Assembly (NCBI GenBank): GCA_028819195.1
Contig: JAPPMF010000010.1
Span: 1 to 34,761, forward strand
Direction of reading: 5' to 3'
DNA: 34,761 nt
DNA from: Bin55 sp028819195
GTDB taxonomy: Bacteria > Pseudomonadota > Gammaproteobacteria > Pseudomonadales > Azotimanducaceae
Below, piece by piece: positions 24,071 to 31,728 of the stretch (positions are counted from its first letter, which is position 1; each line of letters begins with the position of its first letter). Below the pieces are notes generated by a model. That model had not been told where the DNA came from. It did no database searches and saw only the letters and a list, made by a program, of their open reading frames with translations. The translations under genes were made by a program, and so were the position numbers.

Positions 24071-25486
24071 TTACTTGGACTCAACGCATTTAGTTTGGAG
24101 AGGTTTTGGGAAAGTTACTCGTCCAATGGTTTCCAGAATTATGCGCCTACATTCACGCGAATAATCGGGGTCGTCATAGTGTAGTAAAAATTTTACTACA
24201 TGAAATAATTCTGGAGTGAAGACTAGTGCAGTAGAATTCACACTTGCTGCGGATGTACATTTCTCCGTAAATGGTTCATCTCTATTTTCCGGCGCTTTCA
24301 ATCGGTAAGGATTACCAAAGAGCACCGGTTTTGCTGGTGCTTCTACTTCACTACGTTCAAAGTCTTCTTGAATGTTTAGATTTAACTGACGAAACTTTTC
24401 AATGTTAATTGCTTTGTTATCTTTGCCTTCAGCCTCTCCGACTAACCTACCTTGTTCCGAAACAAAGACTACATCAAATTGAGAGCTAGACTCTTCAAAG
24501 GACGACGTATGGAAACCCATCAATTCAAGTGCATCCGCAACGGCATTCTCCAGTGGTTTCCCTTTCTCGTAGAGTAATGCTTTGTAGGCACATATTTCTC
24601 TGCATTTTTCTTCTAATTCTTCTCTATAAGATCGAGCAGCTTCTTCCTTTTGTTTGGCCTCGGCTAGAGCGGTCTTTAGCTGAAGCTCCGGCTCTAACAC
24701 ATACTTCTCTTCAAGAGCCCAACTTGGAGTTGGAGTAGTATCGCTCCTTCTCTGCAACTGTTGATCGAGTTCAGTAATACAATGGAGAAACTGGGCAGCA
24801 AACTGTTTGGCTTCGTTTGTATATTGAATCTGTTCACCCTCTTCCTCAAAGAAGCTATCGGATTCAAAATCGATGTCTGGAAGAACTAAAAGTGTACCCG
24901 AGGAATTCGCACAGTTGTAAATTGCACCAACTGCTTTATTCCCATCACTTGTTACAATACACGAAGGAACTGTTGGTTCCTCAAAAAAAACTTTATAACT
25001 AGAGTGAGACCCAAATTCCTTCCAATATGGTGCTAACCAACTACTACCATTGATAGAAAGTCTCATTTTAGTTCCATATGTTTCAACAGGATCAAGATTT
25101 ATAGGTAGCGATCGATAATTGTCATAATTCTCCACAATTATTGTGGTTTTTTCGTTACGACCAGTACCAGAACGATTACGTTCACCTGTGTCTACAACTA
25201 CTTCAGTAAAGTCAGTCGCGAACGCAATTATCGTCTTGCCAGCATCTAAGGCTAGCTTGATCTGCTGGTTCCAATACTTGCAAATATCGGTCAGTCGAAA
25301 TGAGGCATTCTCCGTAAGACATGGTTTGCCCTGATGTGTCTCGTCATAGACACAAAGTTTATGAATAACTGGTTTGAATATTATGATGTCCCAATCCAAT
25401 AGAGATCGTTTTTCACGAAAACCTGAATGTTCTACTTTGTCCGATGCAAGCTCTAAACCGATTGCAAGTATTCGTTTTTTGGTCAT
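24071..25486 (-). CDS. Putative PD-(D/E)XK nuclease fused to an unknown N-terminal domain
   Basis: A 471-residue cytoplasmic protein in three parts. Residues 1-210 form an alpha/beta domain beginning KRILAIGLELASDKVEHSGF, with RSLLDWDIIIFKP and the strand GTLLVLPDIDF. It resembles ThuA- or amidotransferase-like folds but shows no clear catalytic motif. Residues 265-300 form a charged coiled coil. Residues 305-370 look like a restriction-endonuclease fold: a helix with KPLENAVADALELMGF, Asp338 in QFDVVF, then Glu353 and Lys355 in GEAEGKDNKAI, and KFRQLN. This D...ExK order fits the PD-(D/E)XK superfamily. The C-terminal 80 residues are unassigned. It sits with GIY-YIG and methyltransferase genes, so a DNA- or RNA-targeting defence role is possible, but that is inference. 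Confidence 0.6.
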   Translation of the reverse strand: MTKKRILAIGLELASDKVEHSGFREKRSLLDWDIIIFKPVIHKLCVYDETHQGKPCLTENASFRLTDICKYWNQQIKLALDAGKTIIAFATDFTEVVVDTGERNRSGTGRNEKTTIIVENYDNYRSLPINLDPVETYGTKMRLSINGSSWLAPYWKEFGSHSSYKVFFEEPTVPSCIVTSDGNKAVGAIYNCANSSGTLLVLPDIDFESDSFFEEEGEQIQYTNEAKQFAAQFLHCITELDQQLQRRSDTTPTPSWALEEKYVLEPELQLKTALAEAKQKEEAARSYREELEEKCREICAYKALLYEKGKPLENAVADALELMGFHTSSFEESSSQFDVVFVSEQGRLVGEAEGKDNKAINIEKFRQLNLNIQEDFERSEVEAPAKPVLFGNPYRLKAPENRDEPFTEKCTSAASVNSTALVFTPELFHVVKFLLHYDDPDYSRECRRIILETIGRVTFPKPLQTKCVESK

Positions 25487-26106
25487 ATATAGTTCCGTTA
25501 AGAAATGCTGTGCTTAGATTTAGTGAATTATTCAACGACATTGTAATTGAAAGAATGGTGGTGGTTGGCTGGAGGTGAATATCACTAGCCTCGCAAATAG
25601 TCCGTTCGCTCTTGTGAGGATAAATGCTAATGTTTGCTCTAGTTCACAGCTAAATGCACCGTTTATCTCGAGAATAACAACCTTACGATAAAGTAGAGAA
25701 TTTAAAGTTACCGATTGAGATAGGTTATGTCGTGCTCTTCTACATATTCTTCTTGCAGATGGAACTCGCCTTGAGGCGACCGTCAGCCACATTTTCAATG
25801 TTAATCACCACATAGTTTTGGATTCGCTTCTGGTACGGAAACGTACTGAGCCGTGCCCGCACATGCTTTCGTAGTGAGAGTCCAACGCTAGATTCTGAAG
25901 TGCTCCTCCAACGACGCGGTCTACTCTGGTGGGCAACACTTCTATTGGCGGTGGAGGCGCTACTCTAGCCGACCAATTTCAAAGAGAGGAGGATAGCGTA
26001 GACTCTTCATTTGGAGGCATTACCTAATTTGCGAAGCACGAAACATGGAAGAGACACGAAGGTATTCACAATTGTATTTCACAAACTAGCTCTAGGAACA
26101 GTCAAT
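25487..26106. other. Probable decayed coding region
   Basis: A 620-bp gap with no intact gene. On the plus strand several short frames look protein-like but are cut by stops and shifts. Examples are a segment with NHHIVLDSLLVRKRTEP near 25800-25850 and a Gly-rich segment with TLVGNTSIGGGGATLAD near 25935-25985, ending at a TAA near 26024. The 88-codon minus-strand frame at 25532-25798 has no recognisable features. I read the stretch as the wreck of at least one gene, identity unknown. Confidence 0.3.
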
Positions 26107-26877
26107 TTATAACTTCTTTCTAACCATCCAAACTTCCTCTGTCGGCCACGATTGCGCCCATTCTGCGTCCGCCCATACGTACTGGCTTTTGCCATCAGGA
26201 GGTGCGCCGAGTTCGTGTAATTCTTCAATCTCGAACCCGCAGGAACGCAGAAGTTCTATCCATTTACCATGTGGAAGCTGGAATTCAACGGTTGGCGGAT
26301 CAGACCAATGCAGTTCATACATTCGCAAGTAAGGTCTCAGTAGTGTAGTTCCATGACGGAGATCGGGTTGTTCAGGACAACATAGCTGGGATATAGGATG
26401 GCAAGTCATGAAAACAAGCTGAGCATTTTGCTTCAAGACCCTGGCCGCTTCCGGCACCCATTGGTAGGGATCCGCCCATAGAGACGCTCCATATTCCGAT
26501 ATAGCAAAATCAAAGGATTCGTCTGCAAACGGCAATTGTTCGCCGAATGCCTCGAGTAATACGACTGAGCTATTGTGTTTATCTTTTAACCGAGCCGCTG
26601 TATTCAGTTGGTTGCGAGTTGGATCAATGGCAAAGACTTCCCCTCCTCTTCTAGCCATCCATGAAGCTACATATGCTGTTCCGCAGCCAATTTCGAGACA
26701 CCGTTTGCCTTCGAGGCTTTCTGGAAGCATGGCAATGCTTGTATTGGGGGTTTCCCAAATTCCCCAGACTGGTTCTACGGAAGCCCACTTGGATTCAGCA
26801 GGACTGGCGTAATCCTCTGCTTTTATGCTCCAGGCGTCGCGATTTAGTTGTTGGTAGTTCCGTTCCGATAGTCGCAC
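26107..26877 (-). CDS. Class I SAM-dependent methyltransferase (type 11-like)
   Basis: A 256-residue cytoplasmic enzyme. Motif I is CLEIGCGTAYVAS (60-72), followed by the acidic end of strand 2 in VFAIDPTRNQL, motif II-like LPFADESFDFAIS, and AARVLKQNAQLVFMTCHP. The C-terminal part has CGFEIEELHELGAPP, a common ending in small-molecule methyltransferases. No DNA- or RNA-specific motif (NPPY/DPPY type) is present, so a modification role in DNA restriction is not supported. The substrate is unknown. It is the last gene of the island before the right ppk1 fragment. Confidence 0.85.
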   Translation of the reverse strand: MRLSERNYQQLNRDAWSIKAEDYASPAESKWASVEPVWGIWETPNTSIAMLPESLEGKRCLEIGCGTAYVASWMARRGGEVFAIDPTRNQLNTAARLKDKHNSSVVLLEAFGEQLPFADESFDFAISEYGASLWADPYQWVPEAARVLKQNAQLVFMTCHPISQLCCPEQPDLRHGTTLLRPYLRMYELHWSDPPTVEFQLPHGKWIELLRSCGFEIEELHELGAPPDGKSQYVWADAEWAQSWPTEEVWMVRKKL

Positions 26878-26944
26878 GTTTTCTTTCGTTCCGTTAGATA
26901 TTAAAAACGAGTATTTTCCACGAGACAGATAGCTCTAATCGATT

Positions 26945-27126
26945 CATCGAGGAATTTGATTGCCAACTACCTGCAAGACAATTCACAATCAGGGATACTG
27001 AAAGCTGATGGTTCGTATGAGCCCATAACCGAAACTAAGGATGTCATCTGTGCCCAAGAGAAACTACTGATTTACTAAAACGGAACGAGCTTAGAACAAC
27101 TACGTTTAACGGTCACTCAGGGATAG
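26945..27126 (+). pseudogene. Decayed 3' end of ppk1
   Basis: This encodes the last 50 or so residues of PPK1, aligned with the end of the intact gene. It reads LQDNSQSGILKADGSYEPIT, where the intact protein has LQDNSQAWILNADGSYEPIT. The segment then carries a premature TAA in KLLIY*NGTSLEQ, and the native TGA stop is changed to GGA, with TAG following. The rest of ppk1 is missing. Its 3' end overlaps the convergent stop of the intact ppx. Confidence 0.88.
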
Positions 27127-28316
27127 CTTGTAATGGATCGAGCGTAGATATCGCATTTCACGTTCGATATCCATCAGTGTGAGATATTGGTGCTTTAACC
27201 ACTTTTTCGGTAACTCTAAATGTATAGAGGATGCATTCACGGTTAACTTACTGCGAGGGAGACTATCGCTCGTGCGATTCCGTCTTAATACTACTGCTAA
27301 ACGTAATAAGATTGCAAGTTTTTCGATCGACTGATCAGCCGTCAGTTGTTTAGTCGGGAATTTTCGTCGGTGTGCTAAGACTAAGTTAGCCACCATCACT
27401 TGTTCTCGCAGCGAAAAACCAGGTAAGTCTAAGTTATGGAGTAAATACTCGCCGTGGCGATGATAACGTACATGTGAAATATCCAATCCGATTTCATGTA
27501 GTAGGGCCGACCAGCGTAAGAGTAGCCGGTCTTCTATTTCATCTAGCTCCCATTGAACTTTAACCTGATCGAACAAATGTAGTGCGGTGTCCTCAACTCG
27601 ACGGGCATGACGTTCGTCGATGTGGAATCGGCGCAGTAAGTCAAGCACAGTCGATTCTCGTACATCCTGATCCTGAATTCGTCCACATAAATCGTATAGT
27701 AATCCTTCCCGAAGGGCACCGTCCGTCACATGCATTTCGTCGATGTCCAAAGATTGAAACACCGCGGTCAAGATCGCTACACCTCCTGGAAAGACTCGCG
27801 CCCGTTCTTTGCTACAAAGACTGGCATCGATCGTATCAGTATTGCCGAATTCAACTAACTGTCGCCGTAAATCCCCTAACCGGTTTTTGGTGATGAGTAC
27901 CGGAGAATCTGCTGAATTGATCGCTTTTTGAATCGCTTGGATGGTGCCGCTCGTTCCTAGTGCCAGCTCCCACGACTCGTCTGGAAAATAGCGTTTATAA
28001 CCTTGGAGTTCCTCCATCACTCGATTGATGGCACGTTTAAATCCAGATTTCGTGATTCGGCCTTTTGGGAAATATTTTTCAGTAATGGAAGTGCAACCCA
28101 TTGGTAAACTTTCGCCCTGATGAGTTTCGAATCTTTCGCCGCTAACGATTTCGGTACTTCCACCACCGATATCAACAACCAAGCGGTGGTTTAACTGGTG
28201 ATCGAACGAATGATTTGCGCCTAAATAGATCAGTCTAGCTTCTTCGCGCCCACTAATAATTTCAATTTTGTGTCCTAGGATTTTTTGGGCTGTCTTAATG
28301 AACTCGTTTGAGTTTT
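26945..28316. repeat. Duplicated ppk1/ppx junction, right copy
   Basis: This copy aligns with 21935-22846. The recognisable match begins in degenerate form near 26945, becomes clear from 26970 (CTGCAAGACAATTCACAA), and runs through the 3' two-thirds of ppx to about 28316. It contains the two segments missing from the left copy. Confidence 0.9.
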
Positions 28317-28650
28317 TTGCGACTCGCAACGCTTGGGTACCAACGATACGAACGTTTCTTCTCGGTAGTGGTCGGATGCGTTGCCCTATTCTGAGAAGCG
28401 CTTGATGCGCTACGTTCATCGACTTTTTTCTAATTTGCCGCGATTCACCGAGCCCCGACGCTAAGCGTGTAAGTTCTTTATGTCGATCAATTACACGCCA
28501 GCTTTTTGGTTGTTTGATGGCTAGTATGACATGAAAACTGTTCGAACCTAAGTCAATCGCAGCAAGTGGCGTGATTGGTTCTAATAAGTCCTCATTGGTA
28601 CCCGAAATAGTGCTATCTGTCATAACGTTATCGAGATTTTCTCGATACAA
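27106..28650 (-). CDS. ppx: Exopolyphosphatase / Ppx-GppA family phosphatase
   Basis: The 514-residue length matches Ppx, which releases phosphate from polyphosphate chains. The ASKHA ATPase fold shows AAIDLGSNSFHVILA near 32-46, IISGREEARLIYLG, the phosphate loop VVDIGGGSTEIVSG near 167-180, and GTSGTIQAIQ. The C-terminal HD-like helical domain contains RWSALLHEIGLDISHVRYHRHG. GppA (pppGpp hydrolase) belongs to the same family; the ppk1 linkage favours Ppx. The gene was originally convergent with ppk1, and the 3' ends overlap. The start lies in an unusual context: an extension of about 28 residues precedes the conserved core, with ATG codons also at residue 10. Confidence 0.93.
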   Translation of the reverse strand: MYRENLDNVMTDSTISGTNEDLLEPITPLAAIDLGSNSFHVILAIKQPKSWRVIDRHKELTRLASGLGESRQIRKKSMNVAHQALLRIGQRIRPLPRRNVRIVGTQALRVAKNSNEFIKTAQKILGHKIEIISGREEARLIYLGANHSFDHQLNHRLVVDIGGGSTEIVSGERFETHQGESLPMGCTSITEKYFPKGRITKSGFKRAINRVMEELQGYKRYFPDESWELALGTSGTIQAIQKAINSADSPVLITKNRLGDLRRQLVEFGNTDTIDASLCSKERARVFPGGVAILTAVFQSLDIDEMHVTDGALREGLLYDLCGRIQDQDVRESTVLDLLRRFHIDERHARRVEDTALHLFDQVKVQWELDEIEDRLLLRWSALLHEIGLDISHVRYHRHGEYLLHNLDLPGFSLREQVMVANLVLAHRRKFPTKQLTADQSIEKLAILLRLAVVLRRNRTSDSLPRSKLTVNASSIHLELPKKWLKHQYLTLMDIEREMRYLRSIHYKLSLSDR

Positions 28651-28819
28651 AGTGTTGGGTTGGAAACAGTCTCTTGGAATACTTATGTAATCGAAAACTG
28701 TACAATCTTTTTTTCTTGATCAGACAGTCGGCTCGGAATTGTGTATTATGCAATGCTTGGGAATCCCAAAATTACTTGACCCACGGATTCTGTTTGTGCA
28801 AGAATAGGACATTTCACCA

Positions 28820-29812
28820 GTGAACTTACTAGAAGTTAAAGACCTATCGGTAACGTTCGACACCGACGAACGTACCGTTGGTGTCTTAGATAACGTTTGT
28901 ATCGATGTCAAACCTGGTGAAACTCTAGGAATTGTCGGTGAATCTGGCTGTGGCAAGAGCGTCACGTCGCTCTCGATCATGCGACTATTACCTCAACCAG
29001 CGGGTAAAATCACTAATGGAAGTGTCTTCTTTGATGGTCAAGACTTACTCGGCTTGTCCAAAGAAGACATGCGAACTATCCGCGGACGAAAAATCGCAAT
29101 GATTTTTCAAGAACCCATGACGGCACTCAACCCAGTTCAGCGTGTCGGTGTTCAGATGATGGAGTCACTTAAACTCCATCGTAGTGATATGTCCAAAGAA
29201 GAACAACGACAAGAGTGCGAAAAACTGCTTGACCGTGTTGGGATACCTGAACCTCGATTGCGATTAACAGAATATCCTCACCAACTTTCTGGAGGAATGC
29301 GCCAACGAGTCATGATCGCGATGGCTTTACTGCATGTTCCTGATATCTTGATAGCCGATGAACCGACGACAGCCTTAGATGTAACGATTCAGGCACAGAT
29401 CTTGGAGCTTATTGCAGAACTGCAAAAACAAAGTGGCATGTCTGTAATATTCATCACCCATGATCTCGCAGTGATTGCTGAAATTTCGGACCGCGTCGTA
29501 GTTATGTATGCGGGTCGGGTCGTAGAACAAGCAAAGATTAAAGACTTGTTTGAAAATCCTCGACATCCTTACACACGAGGTCTCTTAGGGTCCATTCCTA
29601 CATTAGACGGAACTCCTAAAACTCCACTGTCGACAATTCCGGGTATGGTACCTAGTTTTGCTGATATGCCATCCGGGTGTCGCTTTCGTAATCGATGCGA
29701 CTATGCCCAGGAAAGATGTAAGACTGAGGTCCCGGCACTGAAGGAAACTGGTGCTTCCCACGCGGTTGCCTGTCATTATTGGCAACATGTCGCACAGAGT
29801 ACGAGCACGTAA
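28820..29812 (+). CDS. dppD: Oligopeptide/dipeptide ABC transporter ATPase, DppD/OppD type
   Basis: A 330-residue cytoplasmic ATPase that powers peptide uptake. Walker A is GESGCGKS (40-47), the Q loop is MIFQEPMTALNP, the signature is LSGGMRQRVMIAMAL, Walker B is ILIADEPTTALDVT, and the switch His is in FITHDLA. The C-terminal oligopeptide-type extension has GCRFRNRCDYAQERCKTEVP with the cysteine pattern that binds an iron-sulfur cluster in some homologues. The start is GTG at 28820. It is followed after one base by the DppF-type gene. The permease and binding-protein genes normally found upstream are missing: the previous gene is ppx on the other strand. Confidence 0.93.
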   Translation: MNLLEVKDLSVTFDTDERTVGVLDNVCIDVKPGETLGIVGESGCGKSVTSLSIMRLLPQPAGKITNGSVFFDGQDLLGLSKEDMRTIRGRKIAMIFQEPMTALNPVQRVGVQMMESLKLHRSDMSKEEQRQECEKLLDRVGIPEPRLRLTEYPHQLSGGMRQRVMIAMALLHVPDILIADEPTTALDVTIQAQILELIAELQKQSGMSVIFITHDLAVIAEISDRVVVMYAGRVVEQAKIKDLFENPRHPYTRGLLGSIPTLDGTPKTPLSTIPGMVPSFADMPSGCRFRNRCDYAQERCKTEVPALKETGASHAVACHYWQHVAQSTST

Positions 29813-29813
29813 T

Positions 29814-30806
29814 ATGAGTACTTCCCCATTGCTTGAAGTTCAAAACCTTGTTAAACACTTTCCAGTCAAGAAAGGCGTTATTCCAAAAACTGTTGGACAC
29901 GTTCAAGCCGTCGACGATGTGTCATTTACGCTGGAACGCGGAGAAACCCTTGGATTGGTTGGAGAATCAGGTTGTGGTAAGAGTACGGTAGGACGTACCC
30001 TACTGCATTTATTACGTCCCACTTCTGGTAGTGTAAAGTTTGAAGGACAAGACATCAGTCATATGTCGCGCGCCCAACTCAAGCAGATGCGCCGAAATGT
30101 ACAGATTATCTTTCAAGACCCCTTTGAATCACTCAATGCACGCCACACAATTAGAAAGATCCTTAGTGAACCCTTTGTCATTCATCGAATAGGTACGCGG
30201 CAGGAACGGAATGCCTATGTGGTGGCACTCCTTAATCGAGTCGGCTTGGACGAATCGGCTGCTGACCGCTTCCCCCATGAATTTTCTGGGGGACAAAGAC
30301 AACGTATTGGGATTGCACGCGCGATCGCATTAAAGCCTAAATTGATTGTTTGTGACGAAGCTGTGTCCGCTCTGGACGTTTCGATTCAATCGCAGGTTAT
30401 CAACTTATTGCTAGATTTACAGCAAGAGATGGACCTTGCCCTCATCTTTATCGCCCATGACTTAGCCGTCGTTAAACATGTTTCTGACAAGATTGCCGTA
30501 ATGTACTTAGGTAAGATTGTGGAAACGCGACGATCAGCAGACATATATAGTTCACCCAAACACCCTTATACACAAGCGTTGATTTCTGCAATCCCAAAAC
30601 CCGATCCTAATCTACGTACAGAACGGATCATTCTGGCCGGGGATGTCCCGTCGCCGATTTCGCCGCCGAGTGGGTGTAGATTTCATACTCGATGTCGGTA
30701 TGTGAGGGAAAATTGCAAAACTGAGATTCCGGTACTTGAATCCAAGTTTGGTGGCAGTGTCGCGTGCTTGTATGCAGGATCACTGCAGGAAGCGAAATCT
30801 GCTTAA
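29814..30806 (+). CDS. dppF: Oligopeptide/dipeptide ABC transporter ATPase, DppF/OppF type
   Basis: A 330-residue partner of the upstream ATPase; the two form the heterodimeric motor of Dpp/Opp importers. Walker A is GESGCGKST (50-58), the Q loop is IIFQDPFESLNARHT, the signature is FSGGQRQRIGIARAIAL, Walker B is LIVCDEAVSALDVS, and the H loop is FIAHDLAVV. The oligopeptide C-terminal motif is GCRFHTRCRYVRENCKTEIP. I placed the start at the ATG one base after the dppD stop because it gives the normal N terminus MSTSPLLEVQNLVKHFPVKKG; the longer upstream reading would overlap dppD by about 60 bp. Confidence 0.93.
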   Translation: MSTSPLLEVQNLVKHFPVKKGVIPKTVGHVQAVDDVSFTLERGETLGLVGESGCGKSTVGRTLLHLLRPTSGSVKFEGQDISHMSRAQLKQMRRNVQIIFQDPFESLNARHTIRKILSEPFVIHRIGTRQERNAYVVALLNRVGLDESAADRFPHEFSGGQRQRIGIARAIALKPKLIVCDEAVSALDVSIQSQVINLLLDLQQEMDLALIFIAHDLAVVKHVSDKIAVMYLGKIVETRRSADIYSSPKHPYTQALISAIPKPDPNLRTERIILAGDVPSPISPPSGCRFHTRCRYVRENCKTEIPVLESKFGGSVACLYAGSLQEAKSA

Positions 30807-31024
30807 GGTAGTACTAATGCCTTTGTTTGAAAAGTAGTCTTGGCGAGTGTGCTCGAAAGGCTCGTCCCAGCTGATTTCACAATGAGTAGTGGAACACCAA
30901 CACTCATCCGTACAACTTCTCCTTGACTGTTGAAGACTTGCTTGGCCGTCGATAGTTCACTTATCCGTCTTCGCCTACGCTTCGCAGTCGGAGCCGGAAC
31001 CATAACACAGACGCTATCAGGCAT
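30803..31024 (-). CDS. Small hypothetical ORF convergent with dppF
   Basis: A 73-codon frame with an Arg-rich patch (KRRRRRISELS) and a hydrophobic middle (MSVGVPLLIVKSAG). It is compositionally protein-like and ends against the dppF stop with a few bases of overlap. I recognise no family and see no ribosome site. It could equally be a remnant of a longer gene. Confidence 0.25.
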   Translation of the reverse strand: MPDSVCVMVPAPTAKRRRRRISELSTAKQVFNSQGEVVRMSVGVPLLIVKSAGTSLSSTLAKTTFQTKALVLP

Positions 31025-31183
31025 TCACGGTTAGTTCATAGTTCCGTCCTGGTAAGGTAATGACTATTACGACGTGTCGATCAAAGTTCAAACCACCTAG
31101 GCTGAAAAGATTGATTCCAGTCAAGAAATAATTGCACGTAGTATCGCAGATTTACAGATAAACGGGATGCTTCAGATCTATAG

Positions 31184-31479
31184 TACCACTTTGAATTGTT
31201 GAACTCCGACTTCCGATCAATTAAGTCCAACTTCGCTCTGCGTAAAAATGAACGATCAAGTCCACCTGACTACAAACCACTGGAAAGAAAGTTCGAGGTT
31301 TTTGCACATGACAATGAATCTACTTTCCAAAGTTTGCGATTCAATGTGTTGAGGATGGTTTCCCATTAACATCGGTTGGAGACCAGAATGTACGAATTTC
31401 AGTTAAAAATCGAACAAAGATCGATCGTCCTGAGTCTCATTTGGAAAAAGCAATACTTGCTGGATTAGCCTTAGTCTGA
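31184..31479 (+). pseudogene. Frameshifted coding remnant, identity unknown
   Basis: Two overlapping frames look protein-like. The first runs from 31184 to 31369 and includes YKPLERKFEVFAHDNESTF. The second runs from 31318 to 31479 and includes CVEDGFPLTSVGDQNVRISV and ends ILAGLALV. Joining them by a single shift near 31340 gives a continuous sequence of about 95 residues without a start codon. This looks like the end of a decayed gene. No family is recognised. Confidence 0.3.
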
Positions 31480-31500
31480 ATTACTGGTTCATACTACGGC

Positions 31501-31686
31501 TCACCTTTTAAGTAATCCTTCAATAGCTGCAATAGACTTATCTTGGTGTACTAACTTTAGAAATGATCTTCGGTCAAGTGGAATTTAACCTAAATTTTCG
31601 TTATCGTTCTCCACAACCGATAGTACATCCTTCGATTAATCAAATTCACCTATACCGGTCGGATCGTTTTGTCGTTTGAACCAAAC
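31501..31686 (-). pseudogene. Coding remnant with two in-frame stops, identity unknown
   Basis: One minus-strand frame reads VWFKRQNDPTGIGEFD, stop, SKDVLSVVENDNENLG, stop, IPLDRRSFLKLVHQDKSIAA, then IEGLLKR and a final stop. Each piece has normal protein composition and the frame is constant. This suggests a small helical protein inactivated by two nonsense changes (both TAA). There is no start codon or ribosome site in view. Confidence 0.35.
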
Positions 31687-31690
31687 TCAA

Positions 31691-31720
31691 TTGCATTGAA
31701 ATAATATATTTACGTATAAT
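31691..31720 (+). promoter_or_regulatory. Sigma-70-type promoter for a leaderless message
   Basis: TTGCAT (31691-31696) and a perfect TATAAT (31715-31720) are separated by 18 bp. The predicted transcription start is about 31727, one or two bases before the ATG at 31729. The coiled-coil gene would therefore be translated from a leaderless or nearly leaderless message, which agrees with the absence of a Shine-Dalgarno. Confidence 0.55.
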
Positions 31721-31728
31721 ATAAAATT

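Noticed and set aside
25532..25798. Minus-strand 88-codon frame starting MKMWLTVASRRVPS
   Set aside because: No recognisable family, no ribosome site, and plus-strand fragments of the same stretch look more protein-like. Treated as part of a decayed region.
26107..26877. DNA methyltransferase of a restriction-modification system
   Set aside because: The sequence has class I motifs of small-molecule methyltransferases and no NPPY/DPPY or cytosine-methylase motif.
19995..28650. Two separate functional ppx genes
   Set aside because: The left copy lacks the first 110 or so codons and two internal segments including the phosphate-binding motif, so only one functional ppx remains.
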